DNA from: Paenibacillus sp. DMB5
GTDB lineage: Bacteria; Bacillota; Bacilli; Paenibacillales; Paenibacillaceae
NCBI RefSeq assembly: GCF_001517085.1
Contig: NZ_LRAC01000132.1
Span: forward strand, 23,644 to 87,643
Reading direction: 5' to 3'
DNA: 64,000 nucleotides
This document shows, in pieces, positions 61,067-64,000 of the stretch. How positions within the stretch are numbered: the stretch's first letter is position 1; every line of letters begins with the position of its first letter. The position numbers were made by a program, and so were the translations under genes. Under the pieces are notes generated by a model that was not told where the DNA came from, made no database searches, and saw only the letters and a program-made list of their open reading frames with translations.

Positions 61067-62512
61067 TCATATTAGCCGGTCTGTGCGCAGATGTTCTGTC
61101 AGCAGCTGCAGGAACAGCCTGAGGCCCTCTTCCATATCGGCTTCCTTCATTTGCGAATAGCAGAGGCGGATATGCCCGGAAGGAACCTCGCCGGAGTAGC
61201 AGACATCGCCCGGCAGAAAAGAAATGCCCGCCTGCTCAGCCCTTACATGCAGCTTCCCGATTCCTTCTGCACCCGGCAGCTGCAGCCACAGGTTCAGCCC
61301 GCCTTCCGGCACATTCCAGGTGACTCCCGGGGGCGCATATCGTTTCAGCAGCTTCACTGCTGTCTCCATACGCCCCCGCAGTGCCGTGCGCAGCTGTCTG
61401 GTATAAGCATCATACCTGCGGGTGATAAATGGCAGTACTGCCCGCTGGTTCAGCAGCGGACTGCCGAGATCGCTGGCCGACTTGGCAGCGATCAGTCTGG
61501 ACAGGATGTTGCCTCCCGCGGCTACACAGGCGATCCGGCAGCCCGGCGCGATAACTTTGCTGAAGCTTTTCATATAGACCACATGGCCTTCCTCGTCCAT
61601 TGATTTGATAGGCGGCGGGGGCGGCTTATGAAAATAGAGATCGCTGAACGGATCATCCTCGACAATCAGGCAGCGGTAGCTTCTGGCCAGTTCCAGCAGC
61701 CGCTGTCTTCTTGTCATGCTCATCGTTACACCGCTCGGATTCTGGAAGGTAGGGTTGGTATAGATGAGCTTGGGTGGACGCTTGTCGCAGAGTCTGGTAA
61801 GCACATCGATCCTCATGCCTTCGCTGTCCATGGGGACAAAGATCATCTCCGCTCCGCGTCCCGCAAAAACATCAATTGCTCCTGTATAGCTGGGTGCCTC
61901 CAGATATACGGTATCTCCGGGACCGACAAAGGTCCGGGCAACAAGATCAATCCCCTGCTGAGAACCGCTCGTAATCATCACATCAGAAGACTGGACCTCC
62001 ACTCCGCGGCTGTGCAGATGCCGGCACATCACCTCGCGCAGCTCGGCATCTCCCTGAAAATTACCGTAGGAAGCCATCAGCTCAGGCTGGCCGGTTACCA
62101 GCGAGGACATCGTGGCTCCGATAAATTGCAGCGGCAAAAGCTCGCTATGAATCGCTGCAAGATGAAAGGGATACTGTACGGCAGAATAGTCGAAATTGCG
62201 CCAAAGCTGGGCTCGCGGCAAAAAATCGTCATACCCGTCCTGCCAGCCGCTCCCCGCCTCTACCGGGTTGATCGGCCTCCGGGCGACGAAGCAGCCTTTT
62301 CCCTGGCTGCAGATGATACGGCCGTTGCTTTCCAGCTCCTCATAGGCTTTGCTTACTGTAACCTGGCTGACCTTCAGCGAGGAGGCCAAACCGCGTACGG
62401 AAGGAAGGCGTGTCCCCGGCTGCAGCAGCCCGGAGGTGATGCGCTGGGCCAGCGTATCGCTGATCTGCTGCGGCAGGGACTTGCTGCTCCCGCGCTTTAA
62501 ATCAATGTGCAT
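61067..62512 (-). CDS. MocR/PdxR-type regulator: GntR DNA-binding domain fused to aminotransferase fold
   Basis: The winged helix-turn-helix spans about 1-75 (LPQQISDTLAQRITSGLLQPGTRLPSVRGLA, given as the region 13-43). The class I aminotransferase-like domain spans about 115-475, with the PLP lysine in YMKSFSKVIAPGCRIA (about 315). This family senses PLP or an amino acid and controls a divergent neighbour. Here the neighbour is an aminotransferase 94 bases away on the other strand. Confidence 0.93.
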   Translation of the reverse strand: MHIDLKRGSSKSLPQQISDTLAQRITSGLLQPGTRLPSVRGLASSLKVSQVTVSKAYEELESNGRIICSQGKGCFVARRPINPVEAGSGWQDGYDDFLPRAQLWRNFDYSAVQYPFHLAAIHSELLPLQFIGATMSSLVTGQPELMASYGNFQGDAELREVMCRHLHSRGVEVQSSDVMITSGSQQGIDLVARTFVGPGDTVYLEAPSYTGAIDVFAGRGAEMIFVPMDSEGMRIDVLTRLCDKRPPKLIYTNPTFQNPSGVTMSMTRRQRLLELARSYRCLIVEDDPFSDLYFHKPPPPPIKSMDEEGHVVYMKSFSKVIAPGCRIACVAAGGNILSRLIAAKSASDLGSPLLNQRAVLPFITRRYDAYTRQLRTALRGRMETAVKLLKRYAPPGVTWNVPEGGLNLWLQLPGAEGIGKLHVRAEQAGISFLPGDVCYSGEVPSGHIRLCYSQMKEADMEEGLRLFLQLLTEHLRTDRLI

Positions 62513-62527
62513 CTGACCTTCCTCCCA

Positions 62528-62573
62528 ACTGTTATATTCACCGCTTTACTGTTATACCGCTATGCCGTTATGA
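62528..62573. promoter_or_regulatory. Candidate MocR operator: direct repeats of ACTGTTATA
   Basis: ACTGTTATA occurs at 62528-62536 and 62548-62556, 20 bp apart (two helical turns). A third partial copy (CCGTTATGATA) lies at 62565-62575. MocR regulators typically bind direct repeats in the divergent promoter region, so this is the likely site. Confidence 0.65.
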
Positions 62574-62605
62574 TACAACAAAATTCAACTGCGGGGAGAT
62601 TTTTT

Positions 62606-63835
62606 ATGAAAATTCATTATGCTGAAATGACAAACCATCTCGGTTCATCAGCCGTTCGCGATATACTCAAGGTTACACAGGGCAAGGACATTATCTCGCT
62701 GGCCGGCGGGCTGCCCGGGGAAGAGCTTTTTCCGCTGGAAGCGGTGCGGGATGCATATAACCGCGCACTTTCCGGCAGCGCCTCTTCGCTGCAGTACGGG
62801 CTCACCGAGGGCTATACTCCGCTGCGTGAGGCGGTAGCCGCAAGACTTACGCGCCAGGGTATTCCGGTGCAGACCGGTGATATGCTGCTCACCACAGGCT
62901 CCCAGCAGGCGATCGATCTGTTCTGCAAGGTACTGCTAGACCCGGGGGATAAGGTGCTGGTTGAAGCACCTACTTATCTTGCTGCCCTGCAGGTGCTTAA
63001 CTCTTACCGGGCAGATATCATCACCGTGGATAGCGATGAATACGGCATGCTGCCGGAGCATCTGGAGGAGCAGCTCAAGCTGCACCGTCCCAAAGTGCTC
63101 TATACCGTCCCCACCTTCAACAATCCTTCGGGAGGAAGCTGGAGCAAGGAACGCCGTGAGCGGACCGTTGAATTATGCCGCCGGTACAATGTGCTGATCC
63201 TGGAGGATAACCCTTATGGCGAGATTGCATTTGATGATTCCCCCGGCGCCTATCCCCCTTCAATGGCAGCCATCGACAGAAGCTCCGGTGAAGACCAGTG
63301 TGTGGTATACACCGGAACCTTTTCCAAAATTGTCGCGCCTGCCCTGCGTACCGGCTGGATTATTGGTCCCCCTGAGCTGATCAAGATCATCGCCAAGGCC
63401 AAACAAGCCGCTGACCTTCATTCCAGCGCCATTGACCAGCGGGCGCTTCATGAATTGCTCCAGCACTTTGACATCGACACCCATATCCGGCTCATCTCGC
63501 GGGAATATCATTCCCGGATGAAGCTGCTTGCCGGGGAGCTCAGCGGAGAACACTGGCAGGGCGCCAGCTTCCTGGAGCCGCGCGGCGGTATGTTCCTGTG
63601 GCTGAAGCTGCCGGCAGGCACGGATACCGCCAAGCTGCTGCCTTTTGCGGTGGAGCAGGGCGTCGCCTTCGTTCCAGGCGAGGTGTTCTATGCAGCCAAT
63701 CCGCTAAAAAATGCCATGCGCCTGAACTTTACCCACACGCCGCCTGAGCTGCTGCCGGTCGCTGTGCGGCGTCTGGAAGCGGCGCTGGAGAGCTACGGGC
63801 GGACGTTAACTGAGGCAGTGGACACACTCGTTTAA
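62606..63835 (+). CDS. PLP-dependent class I aminotransferase (2-aminoadipate/aromatic type)
   Basis: The 409-residue enzyme has ISLAGGLPGEELFPLEAVRDA near the start, the TTGSQQAIDLFCKVLLDPGD block (about 92-111), NPSGGSWSKERR (about 175) and the PLP lysine in YTGTFSKIVAPALRTGWI (about 238). These fit the LysN/AraT-like group of aminotransferases acting on 2-aminoadipate, aromatic or branched amino acids. I start at the ATG at 62606, behind GGGGAG. It is divergent from the MocR gene, which probably regulates it. Confidence 0.93.
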   Translation: MKIHYAEMTNHLGSSAVRDILKVTQGKDIISLAGGLPGEELFPLEAVRDAYNRALSGSASSLQYGLTEGYTPLREAVAARLTRQGIPVQTGDMLLTTGSQQAIDLFCKVLLDPGDKVLVEAPTYLAALQVLNSYRADIITVDSDEYGMLPEHLEEQLKLHRPKVLYTVPTFNNPSGGSWSKERRERTVELCRRYNVLILEDNPYGEIAFDDSPGAYPPSMAAIDRSSGEDQCVVYTGTFSKIVAPALRTGWIIGPPELIKIIAKAKQAADLHSSAIDQRALHELLQHFDIDTHIRLISREYHSRMKLLAGELSGEHWQGASFLEPRGGMFLWLKLPAGTDTAKLLPFAVEQGVAFVPGEVFYAANPLKNAMRLNFTHTPPELLPVAVRRLEAALESYGRTLTEAVDTLV

Positions 63836-63884
63836 GCAGGCCGGGAGGGGCTGCCTCCGTGTACGCGAGGCTTCCGGAGGCAAG

Positions 63885-64000
63885 CAAGGGCATTTTTGCC
63901 CTTCATTTCGGCCTTTTGGCCGCGCAGGGCCAATTCAAGGGCATTTTTGCCCTTCATTTCGGCTTTTTGGCCGGCGAAGGGCCAATTCAAGGGCATTTTT
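63885..64000. repeat. Tandem 51-52 bp hairpin repeat running off the window
   Basis: Units begin at 63885, 63936 and 63988 (the last is cut by the window edge). Each unit has the palindrome AAGGGCATTTTTGCCCTT, then TTCGGC(C)TTTTGGCC and GGGCCAATT. Units 1 and 2 differ by a few bases, mostly in the GGCC region. No coding sense. Confidence 0.85.

Noticed and set aside
1..64000. CRISPR array, tRNA, rRNA, prophage or integrase
   Set aside because: I looked for spaced identical repeats, CCA-ended cloverleaf sequences and phage-type genes and found none. The only tandem repeats are those listed.

Overview
The window reads as a chromosomal segment of an endospore-forming Bacilli member, most likely Paenibacillus. 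This is inferred from gene order and protein families: the B. subtilis-like ylmCDE-sepF-ylmGH-divIVA block, spoIIGA-sigE-sigG, a mraZ-to-ftsZ division and cell-wall cluster, bacillithiol synthesis (bshC), meso-diaminopimelate-type MurE, ylaG/H/J/K/L homologues, and RsfA, YpuI and YqgY families. I saw no phage, CRISPR array, tRNA or rRNA. Most genes lie on the minus strand, so they are transcribed from high to low coordinates.

Layout. 1-3085: end of a histidine block, hisF-hisIE-hisJ, then prs, which runs off the left edge. 3086-4060: a junction holding a 443-bp element with long terminal inverted repeats, and an isoleucine-type T-box leader with its own promoter. No ileS follows the T-box. 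4061-11300: divIVA, ylmH, ylmG, sepF, ylmE, ylmD, ylmC, sigG, sigE and spoIIGA, the division-site and early sporulation genes. Two tandem structured repeats of about 100 bp separate spoIIGA from sigE. 11516-12372: an Rpn-family nuclease gene with a frameshift. 12491-31425: the dcw cluster, mraZ-rsmH-ftsL-pbpB-spoVD-murE-murF-mraY-murD-ftsW/spoVE-murG-murA-divIB-ftsA-ftsZ, headed by candidate MraZ boxes. 31851-42503: ahcY, bshC, an oligopeptide ABC operon (oppA, B, C, a decayed oppD, oppF), a DUF3397-like protein, panE and an RsfA-type regulator. 42842-45662: YqgY, a secreted coiled-coil protein and a convergent solute-binding protein. 46064-52867: ylaK, ylaJ, ylaL, an LCP ligase, ylaH, typA and a membrane protein. 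53055-58707: a TerC protein, thiI with its cysteine desulfurase, a lytic transglycosylase and three small proteins. 58708-64000: a subtilase, a divergent MocR regulator/aminotransferase pair, and a tandem hairpin repeat at the right edge.

How the parts fit. The dcw genes make lipid II (murE, F, mraY, murD, murG, with murA for the first committed step) and use it at the septum (ftsW, pbpB, ftsL, divIB, ftsA, ftsZ). sepF and divIVA act at the same ring and poles. spoIIGA, sigE, sigG and spoVD redirect that machinery to sporulation.

Two points need care. Six genes (Rpn, mraY, murF, spoVD, ftsL, ylaJ) each carry one apparent single-base deletion in or next to a short homopolymer. Several of these genes are normally essential, so sequence error is the leading explanation. 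By contrast, oppD is truly decayed, with large internal deletions and several stops. The most interesting features are the orphan Ile T-box and inverted-repeat element at an apparent rearrangement junction, the structured repeats between spoIIGA and sigE, and the oppD relic.
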